A stretch of 64,000 nt of DNA from Hahella sp. (GCA_028280065.1 JANQMN010000033.1:22777-86776), one strand, 5' to 3'; positions 22,978 through 31,905 are shown, numbered from the stretch's first letter. Notes: a model not told the origin generated them from the letters alone. Translations and numbers: made by a program.

Positions 22978-24771
22978 ATGTTGAATACGCCTGCCAATCA
23001 GACTGAATCCAACTGGCTGTCCAAGCAGGAAGTCATTACCCGTTTATTGCGGCAGAATCGGGTATCCAAGGAGGATGCCAATAAGTTTCGCAGCGATCCG
23101 GTGAGTGCAAAAGACCGGATGCTGCATCCCATCGAGTTAGTGGTGAAATCAGGCATCACAGACCAGCGAACCGGTAAAACTTTCGATCTTGAAAACCTCG
23201 CGGAATGGCTTGCACAGGAATCAGGCCAGCCCTATTACCACATCGATCCGCTAAAGATAGACAGCCGTGCGGTGGCCAGCGTAATGAGCTTTGCATATGC
23301 CCAGCGCCACCGCATCTTGTGCGTGGAAATTCATCCCGATTACGTCATCATCGCCAGCGCCGAACCCTTCCTCAGCGACTGGGAAGACAATATCAAACAT
23401 GTCACCCGCAAAGATATTCGCCGGGTAGTTGCCAATCCGGAAGACATCCGCCGCTATACCGTGGAGTTCTACCAGGTCGCCACCTCCGTGGAAAAAGCGG
23501 TGACCGATGGTATTGGAATTTCCTCCGGAATCGGTAACTTCGAACAACTGCTCGAACTGGGAAAAGTCAAATCCCCGGACGCCAATGATCAGCACATCGT
23601 CAACATAGTCGACTGGCTGCTGCAATACGCTTTCGACCAACGCGCCAGCGACATCCATATCGAGCCCCGGCGGGCGGTGGGCAATGTCCGCTTTCGGATT
23701 GATGGCATCCTGCATAATGTCTATGAGCTTCCGGCCCAAGTATCGGCGGCGGTCATCAGCCGGTTCAAGATACTCAGCCGGATAAATGTCGCGGAGAAGC
23801 GCAAACCCCAAGATGGCCGGATAAAAACCAAAAAGCCGGATGGCCAGGAAATCGAGTTACGTGTCTCTACTGTCCCGACGGCTTTCGGTGAAAAGCTGGT
23901 AATGCGGATTTTCGACCCGGATGTGTTACTGCGCTCTTTTGCCGAACTTGGTTTCGGCCACGACGATAAAGCCCGCTGGGAAGCGATGACCCAACAGCCG
24001 AACGGAATCATTCTGGTGACTGGCCCTACCGGTTCCGGCAAAACCACAACCCTGTACTCGACCCTGAAAACCATCGCCACTCAAGAGGTTAATGTCTGCA
24101 GCATCGAAGATCCGATTGAAATGGTGGAGCCGGCGTTTAACCAGATACAGGTTCAATCCAATGTCGGCGTCACCTTTGCCAGCGGCGTTCGAGCGCTTCT
24201 CCGGCAAGATCCCGATATCATTATGGTGGGAGAAATCCGCGACCTGGAAACCGCTGAAATGGCCGTACAAGCGGCTCTTACCGGTCATCTAGTGCTATCG
24301 ACGCTACATACCAACGATGCGCCCAGCGCGATCAGCCGTCTCTTGGAACTGGGCGTACCAGGGTATTTGATCAAGGCTACCCTGCTTGGGGTCATGGCCC
24401 AAAGGCTGGTGCGAACGCTTTGCCCCACCTGCAAAACGACAGTGGAACTAAAAGAATCCGACTGGACTGAACTTATCAAGCCCTGGCGGGCACCGCTTCC
24501 GGAAAAAGGGTTTGGCCCGGTCGGTTGTTTGGAGTGCCGCAATACCGGCTACCGCGGACGTGCCGGTGTCTATGAAATCATGCTGCTCGATGAGCAAATC
24601 AAGCACGAAATCGGGGAAAATTGCGACACTGACCGCCTAAGAAAAATCGCCAGTAAAGCCGGAATGCGCTCGTTACGGCTCAGTGGTGCGCAAAAAATCG
24701 CCAATGGACTGACCACCATAGACGAAGTCATGCGGGTCACGCCTTCTTCCAGGCTGACCCTGGATCTCTAG
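22978..24771 (+). CDS. orphan GspE/PilB-family secretion ATPase
   Basis: 597-residue type II/IV-pilus secretion ATPase. The N-terminal MshEN-like part (LAEWLAQESGQPYYHIDPL) precedes the ATPase core: Walker A GPTGSGKTTTLY at about 349, the Asp box DQRASDIHIEPR, Walker B DPDIIMVGEIRD at about 411 and a His box HLVLSTLHTND. A zinc-type tetracysteine is formed by LCPTC and CLECR. No other secretion genes surround it, so it must serve machinery encoded elsewhere. Confidence 0.9.
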   Translation: MLNTPANQTESNWLSKQEVITRLLRQNRVSKEDANKFRSDPVSAKDRMLHPIELVVKSGITDQRTGKTFDLENLAEWLAQESGQPYYHIDPLKIDSRAVASVMSFAYAQRHRILCVEIHPDYVIIASAEPFLSDWEDNIKHVTRKDIRRVVANPEDIRRYTVEFYQVATSVEKAVTDGIGISSGIGNFEQLLELGKVKSPDANDQHIVNIVDWLLQYAFDQRASDIHIEPRRAVGNVRFRIDGILHNVYELPAQVSAAVISRFKILSRINVAEKRKPQDGRIKTKKPDGQEIELRVSTVPTAFGEKLVMRIFDPDVLLRSFAELGFGHDDKARWEAMTQQPNGIILVTGPTGSGKTTTLYSTLKTIATQEVNVCSIEDPIEMVEPAFNQIQVQSNVGVTFASGVRALLRQDPDIIMVGEIRDLETAEMAVQAALTGHLVLSTLHTNDAPSAISRLLELGVPGYLIKATLLGVMAQRLVRTLCPTCKTTVELKESDWTELIKPWRAPLPEKGFGPVGCLECRNTGYRGRAGVYEIMLLDEQIKHEIGENCDTDRLRKIASKAGMRSLRLSGAQKIANGLTTIDEVMRVTPSSRLTLDL

Positions 24772-24952
24772 CCCATAGGTCCCATCGGCTCGCTACTGCG
24801 AATGCGCACTCTTGCGGGCAGCAATTTATTACAAATTTGTGAGCTGGATGCTGTCTACAAGAAAACTACGCAGACAAAAGGTTACTATACTTACCTGCAC
24901 CAATATTTGTTCGATGACCGGTTTACCCAGGCAACGTCCAAGGAGATGCGAA

Positions 24953-25744
24953 ATGCCTCAATTAAGTCGACTGCTGATACTGCTGTTACTTTGCAGCCCA
25001 GTTACGCTGGCCGAAACCCCAGAAGAAAAAGGCCTGAAAATTGTTAAGGAACAAGACCGCAGGGATTGGGGTTGGCGCGACAGCCAGTCAACCTTAAAGA
25101 TGATTCTTGTCAGCAAGAGCGGGAAAAAATCCGTTCGCGATATGCGCATCGATGCACTGGAAGTAAGAGGCGACGGCGACAAAAGCCTGACCGTGTTTGA
25201 TGACCCCCGCGACGTTAAAGGCACCGCCCTTTTGACCTTTTCCCACGCTTTGGAACCTGATGAGCAGTGGTTGTACTTACCGGCATTGAAGCGGGTTAAG
25301 CGGATCGCATCCAGCAATAAATCAGGACCGTTTATCGGCAGTGAGTTCGCATTTGAAGACCTTACCTCCTTTGAAGTTGAAAAATACACCTATAAATATC
25401 TTAGAGATGAGCCATGTCCGACAGATAAAAGCACGACTTGCTTCGTCGTAGAATCCTACCCGGTAGACAAAAACTCCGGCTACTCCAAGCAAATCAACTG
25501 GATTGATCAGGACGAATATCGGACCCATTTCGTCGAGTTTTACGATCGGAAGAACAGTCTTCTCAAAACCATGACGGCTACAGACTACAGGCTATATAAG
25601 AAAAAATACTGGCGCGCTCATCACACGGTTATGGAAAATAAACAGTCCGGAAAAAGCACGATTCTCGAAGTGGAGAAGATAAAGTTCCGCACAGGATTAA
25701 AAGACAAAGACTTTAACCAAAACAGTCTTAAGCGTTCACGCTAA
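24953..25744 (+). CDS. LolA-like outer-membrane lipoprotein-sorting family protein
   Basis: 263 residues from MPQLSRLLILLLLCSPVTLA, a clear Sec signal preceded by AAGGAG; the open frame from 24812 is not coding upstream. The mature part matches the periplasmic 'outer membrane lipoprotein-sorting' family with a LolA/LolB-like fold: DEQWLYLPALKRVKRIASSN, GSEFAFEDLTSFEVEKY, and the YFRTHFVEFYD-like strand. Family members often accompany MMPL/RND exporters; none is present here. Probable lipid or hydrophobic-cargo carrier. Confidence 0.82.
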   Translation: MPQLSRLLILLLLCSPVTLAETPEEKGLKIVKEQDRRDWGWRDSQSTLKMILVSKSGKKSVRDMRIDALEVRGDGDKSLTVFDDPRDVKGTALLTFSHALEPDEQWLYLPALKRVKRIASSNKSGPFIGSEFAFEDLTSFEVEKYTYKYLRDEPCPTDKSTTCFVVESYPVDKNSGYSKQINWIDQDEYRTHFVEFYDRKNSLLKTMTATDYRLYKKKYWRAHHTVMENKQSGKSTILEVEKIKFRTGLKDKDFNQNSLKRSR

Positions 25745-25837
25745 TCGGTATTCCGGAAAGCTATTTTGGATAAACGTAAAACATGGGGATTGGCGCCGGT
25801 TAAACACCGGCAATGCCTTAGGGGTAATAATGCCTGA

Positions 25838-26446
25838 ATGAGCTACCCGATCCCTTTACATGAAATTGAAACTGAATTCGAAGTTAAAAAGAGCCGCTTT
25901 ATTGCCCGTGCCGACTATACACCGGATCGTGCCGCCGCGATGGCGTTTCTGGATCGGGCCAGGCATGATTTTCCGGATGCGCGCCATCATTGCTGGGCCT
26001 ACAAGTTAGGCAGTCCGCAATCGCCGACCAATGCCGCCATGTCTGACGACGGAGAGCCGAGTGGTACGGCTGGCAAGCCCATATTCAATGTCCTGCAGCA
26101 TAAAGACATTGGCGACATCATGGTAATCGTGATTCGATATTTCGGCGGAATTAAATTGGGTGCCGGCGGCCTTGTCAGAGCCTATTCGGCCGCAACCCAG
26201 CAGGCAATTGATCTTCTCCCGATCAAAACGAGACAAGCGACAACGCCCGTTATCATTAATTGTGCATTTTCTCAGGAGCAGACGCTTCGTCATTGGCTGG
26301 ACAAACACAATGCCGTCAAGGTGCAGTCTCAATATGGCCAGACCGTGCAGCTCACAGCAGAGCTGCCGGAAGATCATCTATTCAATCTGACGACCTATAT
26401 TACAGGAATCGGGGCCGAAATGCTGGAGCCCGAAGGTAGCCCTTAG
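25838..26446 (+). CDS. yigZ: YigZ/IMPACT family protein
   Basis: 202 residues. The N-terminal IMPACT domain is marked by FEVKKSRFIARADYTP, ARHHCWAYKLG, SDDGEPSGTAGKPIFNVL and VIRYFGGIKLGAGGLVRAYS; a C-terminal ferredoxin-like DUF1949-type domain follows. Homologues are linked to translation or RNA-related functions, but the E. coli role is not settled. A short GCCGGT/ACCGGC hairpin (25795-25811) lies just upstream. Confidence 0.9.
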   Translation: MSYPIPLHEIETEFEVKKSRFIARADYTPDRAAAMAFLDRARHDFPDARHHCWAYKLGSPQSPTNAAMSDDGEPSGTAGKPIFNVLQHKDIGDIMVIVIRYFGGIKLGAGGLVRAYSAATQQAIDLLPIKTRQATTPVIINCAFSQEQTLRHWLDKHNAVKVQSQYGQTVQLTAELPEDHLFNLTTYITGIGAEMLEPEGSP

Positions 26447-26563
26447 ACAACCATCGACAGGTTGAATTTTGGGGTAACGGCAAAGCTAGGCTAGACTACT
26501 GACAGCGTTTTTGCACAATAAAGGTTTATGCTCAATTTTGTCGCTTGCTACTATTGAAAGATC

Positions 26564-26594
26564 TGTGGTGAAAAAACCAGGTTTCCTCACCACA
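26564..26594. promoter_or_regulatory. dyad upstream of the T6SS adaptor operon
   Basis: TGTGGTGA (26564-26571) and TCACCACA (26587-26594) are perfect 8-base inverted arms, with AAAC/GTTT pairing inside. It lies about 50 bases before the first adaptor gene. It could be an operator or a leader stem-loop; it lacks a T-run. Confidence 0.5.
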
Positions 26595-26645
26595 AAACAG
26601 ACAATCATTGAATTTACCGGCTAACCAAGACTTTGCAGGAATCTC

Positions 26646-27128
26646 ATGGGAAAAGTTAACGAACTGTTCGAATCATTACCGGATCAACCACTTGGCTCCA
26701 TTGTCGGCAAGTTGGTTGAGGTAGACGCAAAAGGCCGCGCCATGGTTGATTTCAAAGGCAATCCCAACGGTCCGGTGGCAGCGGAAACGATTGTCAGCTT
26801 ACCACCCAGCCAGGCAGTTGCCGGTAAGAGGTTGCTGCTGACCTTTGATGAAAATGACGTTGCCAAACCGATTATTGTCGGTATCGTCGGACCGGCCCTG
26901 GTAGTCAATCCGGAGCAGACGGTGACCCTACCTCTGGGCGTTCCCGATGCGACGCTGGTTGATGGGAAAAAAGTGCGCTTTGATGCAAAAGAGCAAATTG
27001 AATTGGTATGCGGCAAGAGCAGCATTCTACTTCGCAAAGATGGCAAAATTGTCATTAAAGGCCGCAATATCTTAAACCGGGCAATGGAAACCAATAAGTT
27101 GAAAGGCGGAAATGTCGCAATCAACTAG
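26646..27128 (+). CDS. DUF6484 protein, T6SS-associated
   Basis: 160 residues, no signal peptide. The GSIVGKLVEVDAKGRAMVDF motif, a central beta-rich region (LLTFDENDVAKPIIVGIVG) and the VgrG/gp5-like end (IELVCGKSSILLRKDGKIVI, KGRNILNR) match DUF6484. This family regularly accompanies DUF2169 and PAAR-like genes in T6SS clusters, and the end resembles the tail of VgrG spikes. Specific role unknown. First gene of a four-gene plus-strand run. Confidence 0.75.
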   Translation: MGKVNELFESLPDQPLGSIVGKLVEVDAKGRAMVDFKGNPNGPVAAETIVSLPPSQAVAGKRLLLTFDENDVAKPIIVGIVGPALVVNPEQTVTLPLGVPDATLVDGKKVRFDAKEQIELVCGKSSILLRKDGKIVIKGRNILNRAMETNKLKGGNVAIN

Positions 27129-27156
27129 CTTCAGTCATTAGATAAGGAGAAACGCT

Positions 27157-27615
27157 GTGCCGGTCACCGTTGGTGTCAATCAAATGTCAGTTGTGCACAA
27201 GTCCAGTACAGGTATTACGCCTTGCTTTCCGGATGTTTGCAAAACGCCGACCCCAGCTGGTCCTGTACCTATTCCATACCCCAATATCGCCATGTCATCG
27301 GATACCGACAAAGGTACCAAAAAGGTGAAATGCGATGGCAATCCCGTTTGCGTGAAGGATTCCAACTTTAAAATGAGTACCGGTGACGAGCCCGGTTCGG
27401 TTGGAGGCGTCATCTCCAGCAAGGTAAAAGGCAAAGCAGAGTTTGTGCTTTTTTCATTTGATACTAAATTTGAAGGCAAGAACGTATGCCGCGCTTTCGA
27501 TATCATGTTACACAATGATAAGAACACGCCGCCTTTCCCGGTTTTACAGCAGCCGATCATTTCCATACCTTCCATGGAAACGGTGAAGTGCATTATTTGT
27601 GATGAGACACTTTAA
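27157..27615 (+). CDS. DUF4150 PAAR-like spike-tip protein
   Basis: 152 residues from a GTG with AAGGAGA upstream. The N-terminus (GITPCFPDVCKTPTPAGPVP then IPYPNIAMSSDT) and SKVKGKAEFVLFSFDTKFEG are DUF4150 signatures. These proteins are PAAR-like and cap the VgrG spike. Several cysteines are present. There is no C-terminal toxin extension, so it would deliver a separate cargo. Next to DUF6484 and DUF2169 genes. Confidence 0.87.
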   Translation: MPVTVGVNQMSVVHKSSTGITPCFPDVCKTPTPAGPVPIPYPNIAMSSDTDKGTKKVKCDGNPVCVKDSNFKMSTGDEPGSVGGVISSKVKGKAEFVLFSFDTKFEGKNVCRAFDIMLHNDKNTPPFPVLQQPIISIPSMETVKCIICDETL

Positions 27616-27630
27616 AGAGCGCGCCTTTGC

Positions 27631-28677
27631 ATGGCACACCCGGAGATCGATAACAGAACCCCCTTTGAAGTGGAGGCTATTCCGCTCAATGACGAAAACT
27701 TTCGACCTGTCTATACCGTGCTTATCAAGGCGACTTATGACATAGTCGAAACCCACCAACTAAAACTGGCAGAGGAGCAGAATCCTGTTCTATTCGCCGG
27801 CGAATATTACGGCGATCCGGCAACTTCCTCTATGAAATATGAGCCGGAATGCACCCTGTTCAAACCTGCGGCCGATCTTGTACTGGTCGGACATGCCTAT
27901 CCGGAGACGCCTAAACACCGGGCCGTGCAAGTGGGCATGAAGGTCGGTGGAGTTCGCAAGAAAGCGATTGTCTTCGGTGACCGCCAATGGGAGAAAGGAG
28001 CGGTCCCTAAAATTTCCGATCCGGAGCCCTTTGAAAAAATCCCGCTGACTTATGAAAACGCCTTCGGCGGCATCGACCCGAGAATCGAAGATCCGAATTA
28101 CATAAGTTGCGAGCCACGCAACCCGGTGGGAAAAGGCTACGCCGATAAAAAACAGTCGTTTCCGGAACAGCTTTTGTTACCGAATATTGAAAATCCCGAC
28201 AATCTCATCCGTGACTGGCAGGATAGACCAGCCCCGGAAGGATTCGGATTTCTTTCGCCTAATTGGCAACCACGCGCAGGATTTGCCGGGACCTATGACG
28301 AGGCCTGGGATCAATCGCGAAAACCCTTGCTGCCACTGGATTTTGATCGCCGGTTCTTCAACGCCGCCCATAGCGGTCTGATTGCCCCCGGGTATTTGCA
28401 GGGAGACGAAGATGTGGTTGTCGTCAATGCATCGGATCGCGGCCGGCTTGCCCTTCAACTGCCGGGATTGCCAAATCCGGTGTTTCAAATGAAATTTCAC
28501 CGATCAGACCCGACAGTTGCGGAAACACACTTGGATACACTCATCGTCAATACAGATGATCACCAGGTAATGCTTTTTTGGCGCGCGTTAGTGGATACGC
28601 CAAAAGGGCACTTGGACTTGGCGGAAGTGAATCTGAAGATTCCCGGCGTGGAAATGCTAGCAGCCCAAAAAGACTAG
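27631..28677 (+). CDS. DUF2169 T6SS adaptor protein
   Basis: 348 residues opening with NRTPFEVEAIPLNDENFRP and YTVLIKATYDIVE, followed by KPAADLVLVGHAY, YENAFGGIDPR, YNPVGKGYAD-like PRNPVGKGYA and FGFLSPNWQPR, all typical of DUF2169. Members act as chaperone/adaptors that join effectors to VgrG-PAAR. It lies 15 bases after DUF4150 and 3 bases before the TIGR02270 gene, indicating one transcript. Confidence 0.9.
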   Translation: MAHPEIDNRTPFEVEAIPLNDENFRPVYTVLIKATYDIVETHQLKLAEEQNPVLFAGEYYGDPATSSMKYEPECTLFKPAADLVLVGHAYPETPKHRAVQVGMKVGGVRKKAIVFGDRQWEKGAVPKISDPEPFEKIPLTYENAFGGIDPRIEDPNYISCEPRNPVGKGYADKKQSFPEQLLLPNIENPDNLIRDWQDRPAPEGFGFLSPNWQPRAGFAGTYDEAWDQSRKPLLPLDFDRRFFNAAHSGLIAPGYLQGDEDVVVVNASDRGRLALQLPGLPNPVFQMKFHRSDPTVAETHLDTLIVNTDDHQVMLFWRALVDTPKGHLDLAEVNLKIPGVEMLAAQKD

Positions 28678-28680
28678 ATT

Positions 28681-30048
28681 ATGGCCGTTTCGCTAAAACA
28701 ATTTTACCAAGAGTTGTATGAAGAGCACTTGGAAGAAGGTGCATTCCTATATGATTCGCTGCCAACCTGGCGGGAAGACCCTGAAGGTAGCTGGGCGGAC
28801 TGCGCGGAGCTTGAACAGCGTCTGGAGACGCATATTGACGCCCTGGTCATAGGCGGTTCGGACGCGAAGAGGCTGCTGCGTAAAATAGTGGCTGAAGCCG
28901 AACCGGGAGAGCTGTTCGTCATTACCTCGGTACTCTGTCGTCATTATGCCCTGGCCGACGTCACAAAAATCTGGGAAAGTTTGATCGGCAGCCCGAAGGA
29001 TCTCAAAGAACTCGCTACCGAAGATGAAGAAGAGGCGGATGCCGAACTACAGGATAAGTGTCGCGCAGTGGCACTGGCAGTGCGTTTTGAATACCCCCAG
29101 GACGCACTCGCAAAGCTTACCAAGCTACTCAATACACCGCATGGTCCCTTGCTGCCACTGGTCGCACCCGCCGTTGAACCAGGTTACATTGACGAAAAGG
29201 CTGCGCATAACCTGTTGAAGCTTACGCCGGCTTGGTTTCTCGCTGATGCACTGAGAGTATTGGGCGACAGTGGCCAAAAAACATTGATACCGCTGCTTGA
29301 GCCTTACATTCAACCACAGTTCGATGCACAGGATTTAGCGCATGATGCGCGACGGGAGGCAGCCTTGGCGTTATTGAAACTCGGCGCTTTCGATATCATT
29401 CCCACCCTGCTATCGGAACCGGCGCTATTTGCCATCCCCTTGGCGTTAACCGGGGATAATAATGCGGTGGCGAAACTGATGGAGTTGGGTAGTACGGAAG
29501 ATCCCTCCGACGATGTGCTCTATGCTCTGGGATTTAGCGGCCAGTTAGCCGCCGTTAAACCCCTGGTACTCGCCATGTCTAACGAAGATAAGGCGAGTCT
29601 GGCAGCCGATGCGGCTCAATTAATACTGGCGACGGATTTGGTGGAAGAGCAATTTATCGACGAGCAATTTGCAGAAGAGGATCTGTTCGAACACGAACTG
29701 GAAGCCTTTAAAAACGGCGAGATGCCTAAACACCCCAGCGGTGCAGCATACGGCGAGAATGTCGTTAAAATAAGCTGCGATCCGGAAAAATGGCGGGCTT
29801 GGCTACGGGTAAACCGAGAGCGCTTTGACACCAATTTATGCTATCGATTGGGAGAACCGCTTTCTCCCGTATCCATATGCCGGTCCTTATATAAACCTGG
29901 CGTACCTTTTGGGATCCGCCGCTATGTACAGGACGAACTGGCCATTCGTTTTAAGATCCGCCAGGCATTTTCCGTATATGATCCTGTGCACGTTCAAATG
30001 GCTAATATCCAGGCCACCGCTGATGCGATCAAGCAGGCGCAAGCTTAG
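28681..30048 (+). CDS. TIGR02270-family T6SS-associated protein
   Basis: 455 residues, acidic and largely helical, with HEAT-like repeats (for example DPSDDVLYALGFSGQLAAVK and AREAALALLKLGAFDIIP-like units). The C-terminus GEPLSPVSICRSLYKPGVPF is typical of TIGR02270, a family found beside DUF2169 and VgrG genes. Its biochemical role is not established. The stop overlaps the convergent transglutaminase-like gene by 4 bases. Confidence 0.78.
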   Translation: MAVSLKQFYQELYEEHLEEGAFLYDSLPTWREDPEGSWADCAELEQRLETHIDALVIGGSDAKRLLRKIVAEAEPGELFVITSVLCRHYALADVTKIWESLIGSPKDLKELATEDEEEADAELQDKCRAVALAVRFEYPQDALAKLTKLLNTPHGPLLPLVAPAVEPGYIDEKAAHNLLKLTPAWFLADALRVLGDSGQKTLIPLLEPYIQPQFDAQDLAHDARREAALALLKLGAFDIIPTLLSEPALFAIPLALTGDNNAVAKLMELGSTEDPSDDVLYALGFSGQLAAVKPLVLAMSNEDKASLAADAAQLILATDLVEEQFIDEQFAEEDLFEHELEAFKNGEMPKHPSGAAYGENVVKISCDPEKWRAWLRVNRERFDTNLCYRLGEPLSPVSICRSLYKPGVPFGIRRYVQDELAIRFKIRQAFSVYDPVHVQMANIQATADAIKQAQA

Positions 30049-30791
30049 TGCTTTTCCTGCATCTGCGGCGTAGGTCGGCCTGGAAACCGTCTATCCCGGA
30101 TCATTTCCACATTAAAGTTCATAATGTGTCTTACTAAGTTCTGGAAGAGAAAGCGCTTCCAACCGTGTAAATTAGTGCCGTACTCTGCGTAAAACGCATC
30201 CGGAGAGGAATAAACGCCCAAATCGTCTGCAATTCCTTCCTTTTGGATATAGGTGTCCTTACCCTGCCAGTAAATTTCAGGTTGCTGTAAAGAATTTGTG
30301 GCGATGCCATAGCCTTGGAACTGGCCTTCTCTATCGGCAAACATATTCTGGACTGATTTTAGGTAAGGCTCATCGAGAATGAATCCTTCTAAACAAAGCC
30401 ATTGTTCCTGGTAGTGAACTTCCACCCAGCTATGCAAAATTCTCTCTGGCGCTAGTGCGAACAACCAGGCTGGAATCGCACCTTTCTGTAATCGGTTGTA
30501 AATGGTAAATCCATGCAATCGGGTAGGTATATCGACGGCACGTAACAACGCCATTAACAGCGTCGCTTTGGTATTGCATTGACCATAGCCCTCTTGCAGC
30601 ACCTCACTGGCGGAAAGATCATCAGAGCGGTTGTAGCCAAAATGGATCTTATCTCTGACAAAGGAATAGATTTCACCGATACGTTGATATTCGGGTAATC
30701 CTTTCCAGTTGTGCCGGGATATCAGATTTACCAGCAAAGAATGGTGGTAGTCGAGCATCGGGCTGGAACTTATAAACTCTTGCATTTTCAT
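30045..30791 (-). CDS. transglutaminase-like domain protein
   Basis: 248 residues. The papain-like triad is visible: the cysteine in EGYGQCNTKATLLMAL, the histidine in HSWVEVHYQEQWLCLEGF, and an acidic partner after it (FILDEP). The family includes proteases, amide hydrolases and transferases; substrate unknown. The start at 30791 has GGAG seven bases upstream, unlike the open frame's first codon at 30827. No signal peptide. Between a T6SS adaptor gene and an AraC regulator; whether it is a T6SS component is open. Confidence 0.78.
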   Translation of the reverse strand: MKMQEFISSSPMLDYHHSLLVNLISRHNWKGLPEYQRIGEIYSFVRDKIHFGYNRSDDLSASEVLQEGYGQCNTKATLLMALLRAVDIPTRLHGFTIYNRLQKGAIPAWLFALAPERILHSWVEVHYQEQWLCLEGFILDEPYLKSVQNMFADREGQFQGYGIATNSLQQPEIYWQGKDTYIQKEGIADDLGVYSSPDAFYAEYGTNLHGWKRFLFQNLVRHIMNFNVEMIRDRRFPGRPTPQMQEKH

Positions 30792-30889
30792 TTTCTGACT
30801 CCGTTTGGTGAGGTTATCGAACGCCACAAAACAAGAGTAAAAAGAAACAGATCCAAAGGCTTGAATAAACTGGCTATAAATCGATAAAT

Positions 30890-31627
30890 CTAATAGAACA
30901 CCGAACTGGGATTTACCCCGAACATATCTTTAAATGTCCTGGAAAAATGCGCAGCATCGGAAAAGCCGGCATTCACGGCGGCCATCGTCAGCGACTTCCC
31001 GTCCACTGCCAATTTAGCGGCAAGCAGTAACTTGCGCCATAGCTGATAACGGCGCCAGGGAATACCCACCTGCTGAGAAAAAAGGTGCAAAAATCGGCTT
31101 TCTGAAAGATGCGTTAATGCTGCCGCCTGCTTTAACTCAAGGGGCTTCCAGAGTCCTCCCGCTATTTGCCGGTCAAAAAACTGAAGAACCTCCTCAACAC
31201 GACCGTCAATATGGCGCGATACACAATCGACATCGGCGATTTGCCCAAGTGCCGCAGCCAACGTTGAAAAATGCAACACTTCAATTATCGGCTTAATGAA
31301 CTCTACGGGCAGCTGTTCATCAAGCGATTTACAAGACTGCTCGATCAACCATGTACGGGTAATATTCCGTGCTATGTGGCTTTCCGGTTCTAAAAAGACG
31401 ACTAGGCAGTCCGTGCCGGAAAAGCGATGAGGCACGTTGCGGGCAATCAGAAGTGCTTTCCCGGAACAACTTACCGGGTTATCGCCCTCTTCGGTCCAGA
31501 CGTTAGCCTGCCCTTTTGCAGTCAAGGACAATTGCAGCGCATAATGTTGATGAAACGCCGTATCGACGGTTTTCTCAACAAAGAATGCGAGGATTCCCGG
31601 TTGGATTAGATATCGGGGAAGTGTCAT
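30890..31627 (-). CDS. AraC-family transcriptional regulator
   Basis: 245 residues. An N-terminal cupin-like sensor (TAFHQHYALQLSLTAKGQAN, ALLIARNVPHRFSG) precedes two helix-turn-helix motifs: LSESRFLHLFSQQVGIPWRR and TMAAVNAGFSDAAHFSRTFK, ending FGVNPSSVFY. The ligand is unknown. It lies in the middle of the T6SS island, upstream of the transglutaminase-like gene on the same strand. Confidence 0.9.
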   Translation of the reverse strand: MTLPRYLIQPGILAFFVEKTVDTAFHQHYALQLSLTAKGQANVWTEEGDNPVSCSGKALLIARNVPHRFSGTDCLVVFLEPESHIARNITRTWLIEQSCKSLDEQLPVEFIKPIIEVLHFSTLAAALGQIADVDCVSRHIDGRVEEVLQFFDRQIAGGLWKPLELKQAAALTHLSESRFLHLFSQQVGIPWRRYQLWRKLLLAAKLAVDGKSLTMAAVNAGFSDAAHFSRTFKDMFGVNPSSVFY

Positions 31628-31653
31628 TGTCCGCTATCGCACTGAAGATCCCT

Positions 31654-31905
31654 CTAGTAGCGAAGAACCATGTTTCTACCGGTCTGTTTGGCGCGATACA
31701 AGAGCGGATCGGCCGCATGCATTAACTCTTCAACTGTGCCGCTTGGTTGGTCGGCCACTCCTGTACTAAAGGTAAATTCAATTTTTTCCCGACGATGGCG
31801 ATGCCGAAGTTCATGAACCAGATCGAAATCCAGAGTTTTTATTGCCACATGCCGCAGGATTTTAAGGACAACATGGGAATCTTCGACGATAAGAACGGAT
31901 GGCAC
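31654..31905 (-). pseudogene. internally deleted REC-GGDEF (diguanylate cyclase) gene
   Basis: 83 codons that begin as a response-regulator receiver (GTG start with GGAG upstream; VPSVLIVEDSHVVLKILRHV) and end as a GGDEF domain C-terminus (FTFSTGVADQPSGTVEEL, ADPLLYRAKQTGRN). The receiver's phosphate-accepting aspartate, the linker and the GGDEF active site are all missing. The join is in frame near DFDLVHELRHRHR. No enzyme activity is possible; it reads as the scar of one clean deletion. Confidence 0.8.

Noticed and set aside
25795..25811. Terminator between the LolA-like gene and yigZ
   Set aside because: GCCGGT/ACCGGC pairs well but no T-run follows; too short to call.
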